Counted from the stretch's first letter, positions 1 through 7,719 are shown. The stretch: 33,984 bases of DNA from Veillonellales bacterium (GCA_944390485.1 CALXPQ010000004.1:1-33984), one strand, 5' to 3'. Program-made: numbers and translations. Notes: generated by a model from the letters alone, not told the origin.

Positions 1-307
1 TGGTTTTCTGAAAAAGTTTTTTCAGGAACCAGGTCGTCGGGCTGACGACGTGAGTAATATTACCACGGCGGGGAGGGATCCGTCAAGGAGATTGGGATCT
101 TTTTCTGTAAAGACAGTCGTCTAATGGATAGAGGGTACTCTATTTCCATACAGATGCTGTTGGAGACACACTGGATAAGTCTTATATATGGAGATTTCCT
201 CATAGGGGATGATGACGGATATTCCCGCACGGTGCGGAGACAGGCGAGAGAATTTGTTTTTCAGGAGCTGTCGGGGCAGGTCTCCAAAAAGGGTAGGAAA
301 CGGAGCT

Positions 308-333
308 GCTCATGGGGGTGCGGACCCACATAG
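308..333. repeat. dispersed repeat, copy A (partial)
   Basis: A 26-nt element beginning gctcatg and ending cccacatag. It matches the first 26 nt of the tandem repeat units at 663 and 765 (tctcatg, a G-rich middle, then cccacata). The similarity is by eye and the middle is diverged. Confidence 0.5.
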
Positions 334-395
334 AGAATCCGTACGGGTTTCTCATTTACGAACGGTTCCGTTTCTGGAATGCGATTCCATGGTCC

Positions 396-431
396 CCGAC
401 ATTCTTTCCGGCCGCTCGGAAAGAATGTCGG
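396..431. repeat. perfect 15-bp hairpin
   Basis: The arms ccgacattctttccg (396-410) and cggaaagaatgtcgg (417-431) are exact reverse complements around a 6-nt loop. No T-run follows on either strand, so it does not look like an intrinsic terminator. It may be a REP-type element or a leftover of an inverted repeat. Confidence 0.7.
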
Positions 432-466
432 CCAAGAAAGGGAGCGCCGCCGCGCGTTTCCGGCCT

Positions 467-561
467 AAGCTGGGCACCGTCTCAGCTGACAGGCCGCAAC
501 TCGCTCCCTTCGGTCGCTCAGACACGGCGTCCCGTCTTCACGCTGAGGCGGTGCCCAGCTT
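467..561. repeat. 20-bp inverted repeat, 55-nt spacer
   Basis: Left arm aagctgggcaccgtctcagc (467-486) and right arm gctgaggcggtgcccagctt (542-561) are complementary except for one G-T position. The spacer holds a smaller near-palindrome around ctcgctcccttcggtcgctc. No reading frame is associated with it. It could be a miniature mobile element or an RNA structure. Confidence 0.65.
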
Positions 562-662
562 CCCCCTGCGGGGTCGGCCTCCAACGGAACGGGCGGGGAG
601 CTGGACCAATGTTAGACTTATTGCACATACGGTGCGGGCTTCATTTCCGACGCGCACGGTTC

Positions 663-861
663 TCTCATGTTGGGGCAGGCCCACATAGAAAAAAATTCCT
701 TATTTCTCATGGCCGTGGAAGTTTGGTGTCGCGCGCGAGCGCGCTCCCTTGTGGCAGTGTGCGGTCTCATGCAGGAGCGGGCCCACATATGCTGACGGCC
801 TTTCTTCTCAGGCCCATGGAATTTTGGCGTCGCGCGAACGCGCTCCCTTGTGCTTTTCCTT
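663..861. repeat. two tandem imperfect repeats of about 101 nt
   Basis: Unit 1 starts at 663 and unit 2 at 765. Both begin tctcatg, continue to cccacata, then later share ttctca(t)gg, a tggaa-tttgg segment, the tcgcgcg core and cgctcccttgtg. The offset between matching blocks is about 101-102 nt. Copy A at 308 matches only the start of the unit. The repeats sit just upstream of the aroD operon terminator and are not coding. Confidence 0.6.
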
Positions 862-895
862 TGCTTTCCTTTTTATATAAGAATTACTGTAATAG

Positions 896-927
896 AAAAG
901 GCCGCCCGGCGAGGGCGGTCTTTTTTT
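896..927. terminator. intrinsic terminator after aroD, possibly bidirectional
   Basis: The stem gccgccc/gggcggt has a short loop. It is flanked by an A-run on the left (896-899) and seven T's on the right (921-927). Read on the minus strand it follows the aroD operon and overlaps the aroD stop codon. Read on the plus strand it could also end transcription from the repeat block. Confidence 0.8.
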
Positions 928-1678
928 ATACGGTATGGAAGGCTTCAAGGAGCTGCTTCAGCAGGGCGGCGTCGAACTGGCCGGGGGCGGAGGCGCGGCC
1001 GGCAGTGCCGAAGGTGAGGGCGGAGCCGAAGGTCTCGCCGACGGCGCGGGTGACGGCGCCCAGTGGCCCCATGGACATGGTGATGAGTGGCCGGCCGGGA
1101 TGGCGCTCGTGTACGGCGGCGGTGGCGGCGAGGAGGGCGGCCACGTCGGAGGGACTGCGGGGCATGACGGCGAGCTTGGCGATGCAGCCGTGTTCGCCCA
1201 TGGCTTCGAGGCGGGCTTCCATGATTTCCCGGGGCGGCGTCTTCTGGAAGTCGTGGGAGCTCATGATGACGGGGAGGCCCGCTGCCTGCGCTTCTTCCCG
1301 CAGAGCATCCCTTGCGGCGGGGTCGTGGAAGTATTCGATGTCTGCGGCGTCAATCTGCCCGGTATGGAGGAACCAGCGGACGGTGTCGAAGTAGTCCTCT
1401 TCAGAGAGGGGCATGGCGCCGCCTTCACCGGCGGTGCGGAAGGTGGCGAGGAGGGGCGTGTCCGGGAGGCAGGCCCGCACGGCGCGGAGGGCGTCTTCTT
1501 TTTCTTCGAGGGAGGCAAGGCAGTCGGCCCGCCATTCGACGAGGTCATGCGGCTTTCCTGCGAGGGCGGCGCATTCCCGGCGAAGTTCGTCCGCATTCCT
1601 GCCCGTGAGGGGAATGCAGAGTTTCGGCAGGCCTTCGCCGAGGTGCACGCCGCGGATGGCATAGCGGTCGGACATCAT
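926..1678 (-). CDS. aroD: type I 3-dehydroquinate dehydratase
   Basis: AroD dehydrates 3-dehydroquinate to 3-dehydroshikimate, the third step of the shikimate pathway, through a Schiff base. At 250 residues it is the usual length of the type I enzyme. The visible landmarks are LVEWRAD (46-52), ATFRTAGEGG (78-87), the catalytic His in SSHDF (His142), the Schiff-base Lys in AKLAV (Lys168), and the C-terminal substrate loop GSALTFGTA followed by SAPGQ. The ATG overlaps the TGA of the upstream M24 gene (ATGA-type coupling), so it is the last gene of a three-gene operon and probably translationally coupled. No other shikimate gene lies in the window. The partnership with two hydrolases is unusual for aroD and may simply reflect shared transcription. 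Confidence 0.93.
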   Translation of the reverse strand: MMSDRYAIRGVHLGEGLPKLCIPLTGRNADELRRECAALAGKPHDLVEWRADCLASLEEKEDALRAVRACLPDTPLLATFRTAGEGGAMPLSEEDYFDTVRWFLHTGQIDAADIEYFHDPAARDALREEAQAAGLPVIMSSHDFQKTPPREIMEARLEAMGEHGCIAKLAVMPRSPSDVAALLAATAAVHERHPGRPLITMSMGPLGAVTRAVGETFGSALTFGTAGRASAPGQFDAALLKQLLEAFHTV

Positions 1679-2772
1679 ACGTTCGTCCCTCCGATGTCCT
1701 CCATATAGGGCGAATGGGGCAGGCGGTTCAGAATTTCCGCGCCGGTATCGGTGACGAGCACCAGATCTTCGATGCGCACGCCGAATTCGCCCGGCAGGTA
1801 GATGCCCGGCTCGATGGAAAAGATCATGCCTGGCTCGGCGATGAGCGGGCTCGAGACGCTCACTTCGCCCGCTTCGTGGTCAGTCTGGCCGATGAAGTGG
1901 CCCAGCCGGTGGGTGAACTGCGGCCCGTAGCCCGCGTCTTCGATGACGCGCCGGGCGGCGCGGTCGAGGTCCGCGAGAGGCACGCCCGGACGGACGAGAG
2001 CTTCCGCGGTCCCGCAGGCTTCGCACACGATGCGGTGCACTTCTTTTGCCTTATCCGGCACGTCCCCGAAGAAATACGTGCGGGTCATGTCGGAGCAGTA
2101 CCGGTCCTTTTTCCCGCCGATGTCGAGGAGGACCACGGTCCCTTCGGCGAGAGCGGCGCCGCTCACGGTGTGGTGCGGATCCGCACCGTGGGGCCCGAAC
2201 GCGACGATGGGCGGGAAGGACACGTCTTCGCATCCTTCTTCGCGGTAGAGGCCTTTCAGGTACTCCGCCGCGTCTGCTTCGATCACGCCTTCGCGGAGCC
2301 AGGCGGCGAGGCGCGCCATGCAGCGGTCGTTCACGGCGGAGCTCTCCCGCATGAGGCGCTGTTCTTCCTCGTCTTTCACGGCCCGCACGCGGTCGACGGG
2401 GCCGCTGCCGTTCACATAGGTCCGCGGGCACGCCGCCTGGAGCTCCAGCAGGAAACGGGAAGGCCAGTTCCCGTCCACGCCGATGACCCCGTCCGGCATG
2501 AGGTCCTCCGCCAGCGTCCGGATGCCGTTCTCTCCGTCGCGGATAGTGAGGACGGGGATGTCGTCCGCGTCGAGGCGGAAGAGTTCGTTCTTCACCCACC
2601 GGAGACTCCCGCCGCTGTCGATGACGAGCACGGTGAGCCGCTCACCCGGGTCGACGGTCTCGCCGGTGAGGTACCACAGCGACGCCGGGTCGCTCACGAT
2701 GAGCTGCGCCATGCCTTCGTCCCGCATAGCCTGCTGCACCCGGGTGAGGCGCTGTACATGGATGGGCTTCAC
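1675..2772 (-). CDS. M24-family Xaa-Pro aminopeptidase/dipeptidase
   Basis: This is a cytoplasmic metallopeptidase of the pita-bread (creatinase/aminopeptidase P) fold, expected to remove N-terminal residues before proline or split Xaa-Pro dipeptides. An N-terminal creatinase-like domain spans about 1-130 and the catalytic domain about 135-360. All five metal ligands are visible: Asp217 in LLDIGG, Asp228 in CSDMTRT, His292 in HRLGHFIG, Glu321 in IEPGIY and Glu335 in RIEDLVLV. The start is GTG at 2772, inside a GTGA overlap with the stop of the upstream amidase gene, so the two are coupled. The length of 365 residues is typical of PepQ/YpdF-like enzymes. Whether it is an aminopeptidase or a dipeptidase cannot be told from motifs. 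Confidence 0.9.
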   Translation of the reverse strand: MKPIHVQRLTRVQQAMRDEGMAQLIVSDPASLWYLTGETVDPGERLTVLVIDSGGSLRWVKNELFRLDADDIPVLTIRDGENGIRTLAEDLMPDGVIGVDGNWPSRFLLELQAACPRTYVNGSGPVDRVRAVKDEEEQRLMRESSAVNDRCMARLAAWLREGVIEADAAEYLKGLYREEGCEDVSFPPIVAFGPHGADPHHTVSGAALAEGTVVLLDIGGKKDRYCSDMTRTYFFGDVPDKAKEVHRIVCEACGTAEALVRPGVPLADLDRAARRVIEDAGYGPQFTHRLGHFIGQTDHEAGEVSVSSPLIAEPGMIFSIEPGIYLPGEFGVRIEDLVLVTDTGAEILNRLPHSPYMEDIGGTNV

Positions 2773-4028
2773 TGCTGTCCCTCCTCTCTGAAATGGAAAT
2801 CCGCCTGGAGCGCCTGCCGCACGGCCCGTTCGAGCACGCGCGCCGCGCCGGCGATGTCTTCGACCTCCGCGTATTCGTCGGGATTGTGGCTCACGCCGCC
2901 CCGGCAGGGCAGGAAGAGCATTCCCGTGGGGCAGCGTTCCGCCCAGTGCATGGCGTCGTGCCCCGCGCCGCTGGGGAGCGTCATGGCGGGCAGTCCCTCG
3001 GCGGCGCAGCAGTCCATGAGGAAATCCACCACGTCCCGGCGGATGGGCACGGGCCGCTCATCGCTCATCCAATCCACGTCGAAGGGCACCTGCCGCCGCG
3101 CGCCGATGGCTTCCGCTTCGTCCAGCACGCGCCGCACCGTGTCCGCCTTCGCCTCGGCGGAGATGCTGCGGATGTCCACGCCGAGCGTCACTTCGCCGGG
3201 CACCACGTTGATGGCGTTCGGCCGGAGGCGGAGCGTGCTCGCCGTCCCCACCACCGGCGGGTCTGCATGAGACCGGGCGATGCGCTCCACCGCGAGGATG
3301 AGCTCCGCCGCCGCGGCCAGTCCGTCGTGGCGCAATGTCATGGGCGCGGCCCCGCTGTGGTCGGGATGGCCGTGGATGCGGAAACGCAGGCGCGTCGGCG
3401 CGGCGATGCCCGTGACGACTCCCGCTTTTTTCCGCTCGTGCTCCAGCACGCGCCCCTGTTCGATGTGCATTTCAAAGAACGCCGCCGGACGCACGGGGTA
3501 TTTCGCGCGTTCGATGTGGTCCGGGTCGAGGCCGCGCCGCTTCAGCACGTCGTAGAGGGCGCGCCCCTCCTTATCGTGATACGTGAGAAGGTCCCGCGGG
3601 GAGAGCTCGCCGCACATGGCGCGGCTCCCCAGCGTGGCGGCGCCGAAACGGCTCGACTCTTCGCACATGAAGAGCACCGCCTCGTAAGGCCGCTCGTTCT
3701 GCCAGCCGTCCTCCTGCATGCTCTGCGCCAGCTCGATCGCGGCGAGCGTGCCGCAGATGCCGTCGAAATTGCCCCCTTCGGGCACGCTGTCCCCATGGGA
3801 CCCGCACAGGACCGGCGTGAGATCCGGCCGCGTCCCTTCCCGCCGGCCGATGACATTGCCGAAAGCGTCCTCCCGGACGGCGAGGTCTGCTTCCCGCATG
3901 AGCGAGATCATGTACGCCCGCCCGGCCCAGTCCTCGTCCGTGAAAGCGAGCCGCGTGATGCCCCGCCCCGGCGCGGTGATGGTGCGGAGACGGGCGAGCC
4001 GCTCTGTGAATCGCTGTATGGAAATCAT
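2769..4028 (-). CDS. M20-family Zn hydrolase: N-carbamoyl-amino acid hydrolase / allantoate amidohydrolase type
   Basis: This belongs to the hydantoinase/carbamoylase amidase family, dinuclear-metal enzymes that hydrolyse N-carbamoyl amino acids, ureidoglycine or allantoate. Landmarks are GSHGDSVPEGGNFDG (76-90, giving His78 and Asp89), the Glu pair in CEESSRFG (123-124), His187 in EMHIEQG, the dimerisation segment HPDHSGAAPM, and a late SHNPDEY carrying the last metal-ligand His. I chose the ATG at 4028 because an AGAGGA ribosome site sits just upstream and the homologous part begins at ISIQRF. A longer in-frame start at 4136 would run back through the promoter. With this start the protein has 419 residues, normal for the family. 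It is the first gene of the operon with the M24 peptidase and aroD. The substrate is undetermined. Confidence 0.88.
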   Translation of the reverse strand: MISIQRFTERLARLRTITAPGRGITRLAFTDEDWAGRAYMISLMREADLAVREDAFGNVIGRREGTRPDLTPVLCGSHGDSVPEGGNFDGICGTLAAIELAQSMQEDGWQNERPYEAVLFMCEESSRFGAATLGSRAMCGELSPRDLLTYHDKEGRALYDVLKRRGLDPDHIERAKYPVRPAAFFEMHIEQGRVLEHERKKAGVVTGIAAPTRLRFRIHGHPDHSGAAPMTLRHDGLAAAAELILAVERIARSHADPPVVGTASTLRLRPNAINVVPGEVTLGVDIRSISAEAKADTVRRVLDEAEAIGARRQVPFDVDWMSDERPVPIRRDVVDFLMDCCAAEGLPAMTLPSGAGHDAMHWAERCPTGMLFLPCRGGVSHNPDEYAEVEDIAGAARVLERAVRQALQADFHFREEGQQ

Positions 4029-4112
4029 ATCGTCCTCTTTTCCGGCCCGGCGTCCTGCCTGGCCGTTTCTGTTTCTCTTTATATAAGAGGAAATCTCCCT
4101 CCCGATGACTGT

Positions 4113-4141
4113 ATTGTAGGGGCTTTCCGCCGCCATGGCAA
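4113..4141 (-). promoter_or_regulatory. sigma-A-type promoter of the amidase-M24-aroD operon
   Basis: On the minus strand a -35 TTGCCA (4136-4141) and a -10 TACAAT (4113-4118) are separated by 17 nt. This puts the start of transcription near 4106, about 80 nt before the amidase ATG. Confidence 0.75.
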
Positions 4142-4168
4142 GGGAAGGCGCGCCCGCCGGACGAGCGC

Positions 4169-4213
4169 AAAAAAATACGGCGGATTCCAGAACGATAGGA
4201 AACCGCCGTATTT
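4169..4213 (-). terminator. intrinsic terminator after the first AGCS gene
   Basis: The arms aaatacggcgg and ccgccgtattt (extended by tttcc/ggaat) form a long stem that on the minus strand ends in a run of T's. It lies about 70 nt past the stop codon of the symporter and before the amidase promoter. Confidence 0.8.
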
Positions 4214-4283
4214 GAACTACCCGCCGAAGCGGATAGGGGGGAAACGTTCCGTCTGTATCAGCGCGGATTGTTTTCCGTCCGTT

Positions 4284-5648
4284 TTATTTCGTCTCCCGCA
4301 CCGGTTCTTCGCCGGTCTTGCGGTAATGGATGAAATCTTTCAGTTCTTTCGATACCACGCCGGAGAGGCACAGCAGCGCGATGAGGTTCGGGAACGCCAT
4401 GCACGCGTTCAGGATATCGGAGAGCGCCCAGATGGCGTCCAGTTTCAGGAAGCCGCCCGCGAGCGTCATGATGACGAAGAGGATGCGGTACGGAGTGATC
4501 CATTTCGTGCCGACGAGGTACACGAGGCACCGCTCGCCGTAGTAGTTCCAGCCGAGGATGGTGGTGAAGGCAAAGAGCACGAGCGAGATGGTGAGGAGCG
4601 TGCCGCCGAACGTGGGATACGCCATGGAGAAGGCCGCGTTTGTGAGGGCCGCGCCGTTCAGCTCGCTGGTCCACTGGCCGGTGACGATGATGGTGAGACC
4701 CGTGAGGGTGCAGATGATGAGCGTGTCGATGAAGGTGCCCGTCATAGAAACGAGGCCCTGTTCCGCCGGCCAGCGGGTCTTCGCCGCCGCCGCGACGATC
4801 GGCGCGGAGCCGAGGCCCGATTCATTGGAGAAGAGGCCGCGGGCGATGCCGTTCTGCATGGCCATCATGACCGTGGCGCCGAGGAAGCCGCCCGTCGCCG
4901 CCGTGCCGGTGAAGGCATTGTCCAGCACGAGCATGATCGCGCCGGGGATATTGTCGGCAAACATGAGAAGGATGGTGATGGTGGTGGCCAGGTAGATCAC
5001 CGCCATGGCCGGGACGATCTTGGAGGAGGTCTGCGCGATGGTCTGGAGACCGCCGAAGATAATCGCCGTGGTGAGCACGAAGATGATGAGCGCCGTCCAG
5101 AAGACGTCCACGCCGAAAGCGACTTGGACGACTTCGACGATGGAATTCACCTGGGTGGTGTTGCCGATGCCGAAGATAGCGGCGAAGGTGCCGAAGAAGG
5201 CGAAGAGCGCGCCGAGCCATTTCCATTTCATGCCCATGCCGTTTTTGATATAGAACATGGGGCCGCCGGCGATGTTGCCGTTGTTGTCGATCTCACGGAA
5301 ACGGACGGCGAGCGTCCCTTCCGCGAATTTCGTGGCCATGCCGAAGAAGGCGGCCAGCCACATCCAGAAGAGCGCCCCCGGGCCGCCCGCATGGATGGCC
5401 GTGGCGACGCCGACGATATTGCCCGTGCCGACCGTCGCGGCGAGCGCGGTGCACAGGGATTTGAAGCTGGATACGTCGCCCGCGTCCTGATTCTTCCCGG
5501 TGGAGAAGATGAGCTTGAAGGCGAGCGGCAGGCGGAGCACCTGCACGAATCCGAGACGGAGCGTGAGGAAGATGCCCGTCCCGACGAGGAGCACCAGAAG
5601 CGGCGGTCCCCAGACATAGCTGTCGATGAGCTGCAGTAAATCGACCAT
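4284..5648 (-). CDS. AGCS-family sodium:amino acid (alanine/glycine) symporter, copy 1
   Basis: An integral membrane carrier that couples uptake of glycine or alanine to a cation gradient. The 454-residue protein begins MVDLLQLIDSYVWGPPLL, as AGCS proteins do, and shows the family signatures GTGNIVGVATAIHAGGPGA, ATKFAEGTLAVRFRE, the GGPMFYIKNG loop, and GIARGLFSNESGLGSAPI. Many hydrophobic segments are visible. The start at 5648 has a G-rich ribosome site (AGGGGGG). A longer open frame up to 5804 is only translated riboswitch. It is closely similar to copy 2 just upstream on the same strand, which suggests a tandem duplication. The glycine riboswitch in its leader supports glycine as a relevant ligand. 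Confidence 0.92.
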   Translation of the reverse strand: MVDLLQLIDSYVWGPPLLVLLVGTGIFLTLRLGFVQVLRLPLAFKLIFSTGKNQDAGDVSSFKSLCTALAATVGTGNIVGVATAIHAGGPGALFWMWLAAFFGMATKFAEGTLAVRFREIDNNGNIAGGPMFYIKNGMGMKWKWLGALFAFFGTFAAIFGIGNTTQVNSIVEVVQVAFGVDVFWTALIIFVLTTAIIFGGLQTIAQTSSKIVPAMAVIYLATTITILLMFADNIPGAIMLVLDNAFTGTAATGGFLGATVMMAMQNGIARGLFSNESGLGSAPIVAAAAKTRWPAEQGLVSMTGTFIDTLIICTLTGLTIIVTGQWTSELNGAALTNAAFSMAYPTFGGTLLTISLVLFAFTTILGWNYYGERCLVYLVGTKWITPYRILFVIMTLAGGFLKLDAIWALSDILNACMAFPNLIALLCLSGVVSKELKDFIHYRKTGEEPVRETK

Positions 5649-5671
5649 GTGTAATTCCCCCCTACATAAAA

Positions 5672-5713
5672 CCGGCCCCGTGGGCCACTTACAAGCAGTG
5701 ACTCCGGAGCCGG
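5672..5713 (-). terminator. possible riboswitch expression platform (weak terminator)
   Basis: On the minus strand the arms ccggctcc and ggggccgg pair over 8 bp (one G-U) with an inner CACT/AGTG helix, followed by TTTTA. It lies between the glycine aptamer and the symporter start. The T-run is short, so control by attenuation is possible but not certain. Confidence 0.45.
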
Positions 5714-5740
5714 AAGAGAAAGCTGTTCTTTTTTGAAAAG

Positions 5741-5824
5741 CTCTGTCCTTTTGCCTGAGAGACCGGGCGGGATACGCTGCCGCCCTTGCACCTTCGGCGC
5801 TCATTGCTGAGACTCTCCAGAGTG
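5741..5824 (-). ncRNA. glycine riboswitch, single aptamer
   Basis: The minus strand reads actctggagag, then gcgccgaaggtgcaa, then tctcaggcaaaaggacagag, which are the conserved glycine-aptamer elements in order. It is in the leader of the first AGCS gene. Just 5' of it a small hairpin ggtgt-aaggc-acacc (plus 5826-5840) could be the ghost helix seen beside singlet glycine riboswitches. That last point is inference. Confidence 0.88.
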
Positions 5825-5859
5825 GTGTGCCTTACACCTGCTGTGAAATTGATAGTCCT

Positions 5860-5888
5860 ATCTTACATCGAATTCTTTATTTGGTAAA
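5860..5888 (-). promoter_or_regulatory. promoter of the first glycine riboswitch-AGCS unit
   Basis: The minus strand shows -35 TTTACC (5883-5888) and -10 TAAGAT (5860-5865) with a 17-nt spacer. The predicted start of transcription is about 25-30 nt before the aptamer. Confidence 0.6.
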
Positions 5889-5903
5889 AGTGTTAAAATG
5901 TAT

Positions 5904-5934
5904 GGCCGATATAGTTTCAGACTATGGACCGGCC
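5904..5934. terminator. stem-loop between the two AGCS genes, candidate terminator
   Basis: An outer ggccg/cggcc helix encloses an atagt/actat helix with loop ttcag. It follows the second AGCS gene on the minus strand, where only a loose T-rich stretch follows. The better T-run (gttttt) is on the plus strand, where nothing needs ending. It is therefore a weak call. A second very small hairpin overlaps the stop codon at 5968-5979. Confidence 0.35.
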
Positions 5935-5977
5935 GTTTTTGAAAATTTCTTCTATATATTTATAAAAGACACGCGCG

Positions 5978-7360
5978 TCATTTGCCCGCTTCCGCCGCCG
6001 GGACGGGAGCCTTTCTCTCTTCCGTTTCTTCTTCGCCGAGATGCGCGAAGTAGCGCTTCGTCTCGGCAACCACCACGCCGGAGAGACCGAGGAGGGCGAT
6101 GAGATTCGGGATGGCCATGAGGCCGTTCACGATGTCCGCGAGGACCCAGATGGCTTCGAGTTTGAGGAACGCGCCGCACGCCACGAGGAGGATGAAGACG
6201 ACGCGGTAGGGCTTGATGATCCGCACGCCGCAGAGGTACTCCGCGCAGCGCTCGCCGTAGTAGTTCCAGCCGAGGATGGTGGTGAAGGCGAAGAGCACGA
6301 GCGATACCATGAGGAGCTCGCTGCCGAAGGCGGGGAAGGCTGCGGTGAAGGCGGCGTTCGTGAGGGCCGCGCCGTTCAGCTCGGTGGACCACTGGCCGGT
6401 GACGATGATGGACAGGCCCGTCAGGGTGCAGATGATGATGGTGTCGATGAAGGTGCCCGTCATGGAGATGAGGCCCTGCTCGGCCGGCCATTTCGTCTTC
6501 GCCGCGGCGGCCGCGATGGGCGCGGAGCCGAGGCCCGATTCGTTGGAGAAGACGCCCCGGGCGATGCCGTTCCGCATGGCCATCATGACGGTGGCGCCGA
6601 GGAAACCGCCTGTGGCTGCCGTGCCGGTGAAGGCGTTCTCCAGCACGAGGGCGACCGCCGCGGGCACCGCTTCATAGAAGGAGAGCAGCACGCCCACAGT
6701 GGTGACGAAATAGATGACCGCCATGGCGGGGACGATCTTGCTCGACACGCGCGCGATGGACTGGAGCCCGCCCAGAGTGACCGCCGCGACTGTGACAGTG
6801 AGAACCGCCGCGGTGGCTTCCACGGGGATGCCCACGGTGATCTTCGTGATTTCCACGATGGAATTCACCTGCGCGAAGGTGCCGATGCCGAAGAAGGCGA
6901 CCAGCACGCCGAAGACGGCGAAGAGCGTGCCCAGAGGCTTCCACTGTTCTCCGAGGCCGTTCTTGATGTAGTACATGGGCCCGCCGGCGATATGCCCCTT
7001 CGCGTCCGTCTCGCGATACTTCACGGCGAGGAGCCCTTCGGCATACTTGGTGGCCATGCCGAAGAAGGCCGCCAGCCACATCCAGAAGAGCGCCCCCGGG
7101 CCGCCCGCATGGATCGCCGTGGCGACGCCCACGATATTGCCCGTGCCGATGGTGGCGGCGAGCGCCGTACACAGCGCCTTGAAGCTGTTGATGTCCCCCT
7201 CGCCGCTGTCCTTCGCGCGGAAGATGAGCGTGAGCGCTTTCTTCAGGCGGAAGACCTGCAGGAAGCCGAGGCGCACCGTGAGCAGGATGCCCGTGCCCAC
7301 GAGGAGCACCAGGAGCGGCGGGCCCCAGATAAAGCTGTCGATCGCATTCAGAAGTTCCAT
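5978..7360 (-). CDS. AGCS-family sodium:amino acid (alanine/glycine) symporter, copy 2
   Basis: A second AGCS cation-coupled amino-acid carrier of about 460 residues, beginning MELLNAIDSFIWGPPLL and carrying the same signatures as copy 1 (GTGNIVGVATAIHAGGPGA, ATKYAEGLLAVKYRE, GGPMYYIKNG, GIARGVFSNESGLGSAPI). The C-terminus is divergent and Glu/Lys-rich. The ATG at 7360 lies 15 nt after a GGAGG box. A TTG at 7366 is only 9 nt from that box, so the real start may be six bases earlier. It has its own promoter, tandem glycine riboswitch and attenuator, and is separated from copy 1 by 329 nt of leader DNA, so the paralogues appear to be transcribed independently. Confidence 0.92.
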   Translation of the reverse strand: MELLNAIDSFIWGPPLLVLLVGTGILLTVRLGFLQVFRLKKALTLIFRAKDSGEGDINSFKALCTALAATIGTGNIVGVATAIHAGGPGALFWMWLAAFFGMATKYAEGLLAVKYRETDAKGHIAGGPMYYIKNGLGEQWKPLGTLFAVFGVLVAFFGIGTFAQVNSIVEITKITVGIPVEATAAVLTVTVAAVTLGGLQSIARVSSKIVPAMAVIYFVTTVGVLLSFYEAVPAAVALVLENAFTGTAATGGFLGATVMMAMRNGIARGVFSNESGLGSAPIAAAAAKTKWPAEQGLISMTGTFIDTIIICTLTGLSIIVTGQWSTELNGAALTNAAFTAAFPAFGSELLMVSLVLFAFTTILGWNYYGERCAEYLCGVRIIKPYRVVFILLVACGAFLKLEAIWVLADIVNGLMAIPNLIALLGLSGVVVAETKRYFAHLGEEETEERKAPVPAAEAGK

Positions 7361-7414
7361 ATCCAACGTACATTCCCTCCTTCGGGTACGGAGCCGGGCC
7401 AGGCCGCGGCTCGC

Positions 7415-7457
7415 AAAAAAATACCGGTCTCCGTGAGACTGGTACTCTGGAGACCGG
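7415..7457 (-). terminator. glycine-riboswitch attenuator
   Basis: On the minus strand ccggtctcc and ggagaccgg form a perfect 9-bp stem followed by TATTTTTTT. It sits between the tandem glycine aptamers and the symporter start. Known glycine riboswitches of this arrangement switch transcription on when glycine is bound, and that is the expected behaviour here. Confidence 0.82.
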
Positions 7458-7496
7458 AAAATTTTCCACCCATCGAAAAGAATGGCTGCGAAATTT

Positions 7497-7658
7497 CTCT
7501 GTCCTTTTGCCTGAGAGATTGAGACATTGCTGTCCGTGCCCCTTCGGCGTCCCTTGCGGGAACTCTCCAGAGTCGTGTCCGCATACGGTACTGCCCTTTC
7601 CCCCATGGGCGCCTGAGAGTGTCACTCCTTCGGCAGACTTTCGTCTTCTCCCGTATGC
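7497..7658 (-). ncRNA. tandem glycine riboswitch
   Basis: Aptamer I (7581-7658) is closed by a perfect 8-bp helix gcatacgg/ccgtatgc and holds gccgaagga and actctcaggc. Aptamer II (7497-7573) holds actctggagag, gacgccgaaggggca and tctcaggcaaaaggacagag. The linker between them is about 8 nt. Two aptamers in a row before a terminator is the classic cooperative glycine sensor. Confidence 0.92.
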
Positions 7659-7690
7659 ATCATTCACTGCTATGAAATTTGATGTACGCC

Positions 7691-7719
7691 ATTATAGCCG
7701 AAACGCATACCCGGCGCAA
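7691..7719 (-). promoter_or_regulatory. promoter of the tandem glycine riboswitch-AGCS unit
   Basis: The minus strand has -35 TTGCGC (7714-7719) and a consensus -10 TATAAT (7691-7696) with a 17-nt spacer. Transcription would start near 7684, some 25 nt before aptamer I. Confidence 0.82.

Larger units (their letters stand above)
1..895. other. gene-free block with hairpins and repeats
   Basis: No convincing gene lies here. The open frames in this stretch have no ribosome binding site, no recognisable protein features, and one runs on antisense through the aroD terminator. What can be seen is secondary structure: a hairpin at 1-31 (outer 5 bp, inner 7 bp with an AGTT-type loop), a GTCGTC/GACGAC hairpin at 33-49, a bulged hairpin around 123-151, a perfect hairpin at 396-431, a long-armed inverted repeat at 467-561, and imperfect direct repeats listed separately. 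The left part could be the leader of a gene lying outside the window, but no known RNA family was recognised in it. Confidence 0.6.

Noticed and set aside
55..63. TAATATTAC, identical to the nick-site nonamer of rolling-circle CRESS-DNA viruses, in the loop of a cgtg/cacg stem
   Set aside because: The stem is only 4 bp and no Rep-like gene is present. A 9-mer of this AT composition is expected by chance.
312..1394. Plus-strand open frame of 360 codons
   Set aside because: It runs through the repeat block and the terminator, then antisense through aroD. The composition is Arg/Ala/Pro-rich and without a ribosome site.
2793..5639. Very long plus-strand open frame (948 codons)
   Set aside because: It is antisense to the amidase and the first AGCS gene and runs through their terminator and promoter. 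The translation is rich in Arg/His/Glu/Asp, typical of a GC-rich shadow frame.
5649..5804. N-terminal extension of the first AGCS protein
   Set aside because: These codons are the glycine riboswitch. The family starts at MVDLLQLID with a good ribosome site at 5648.
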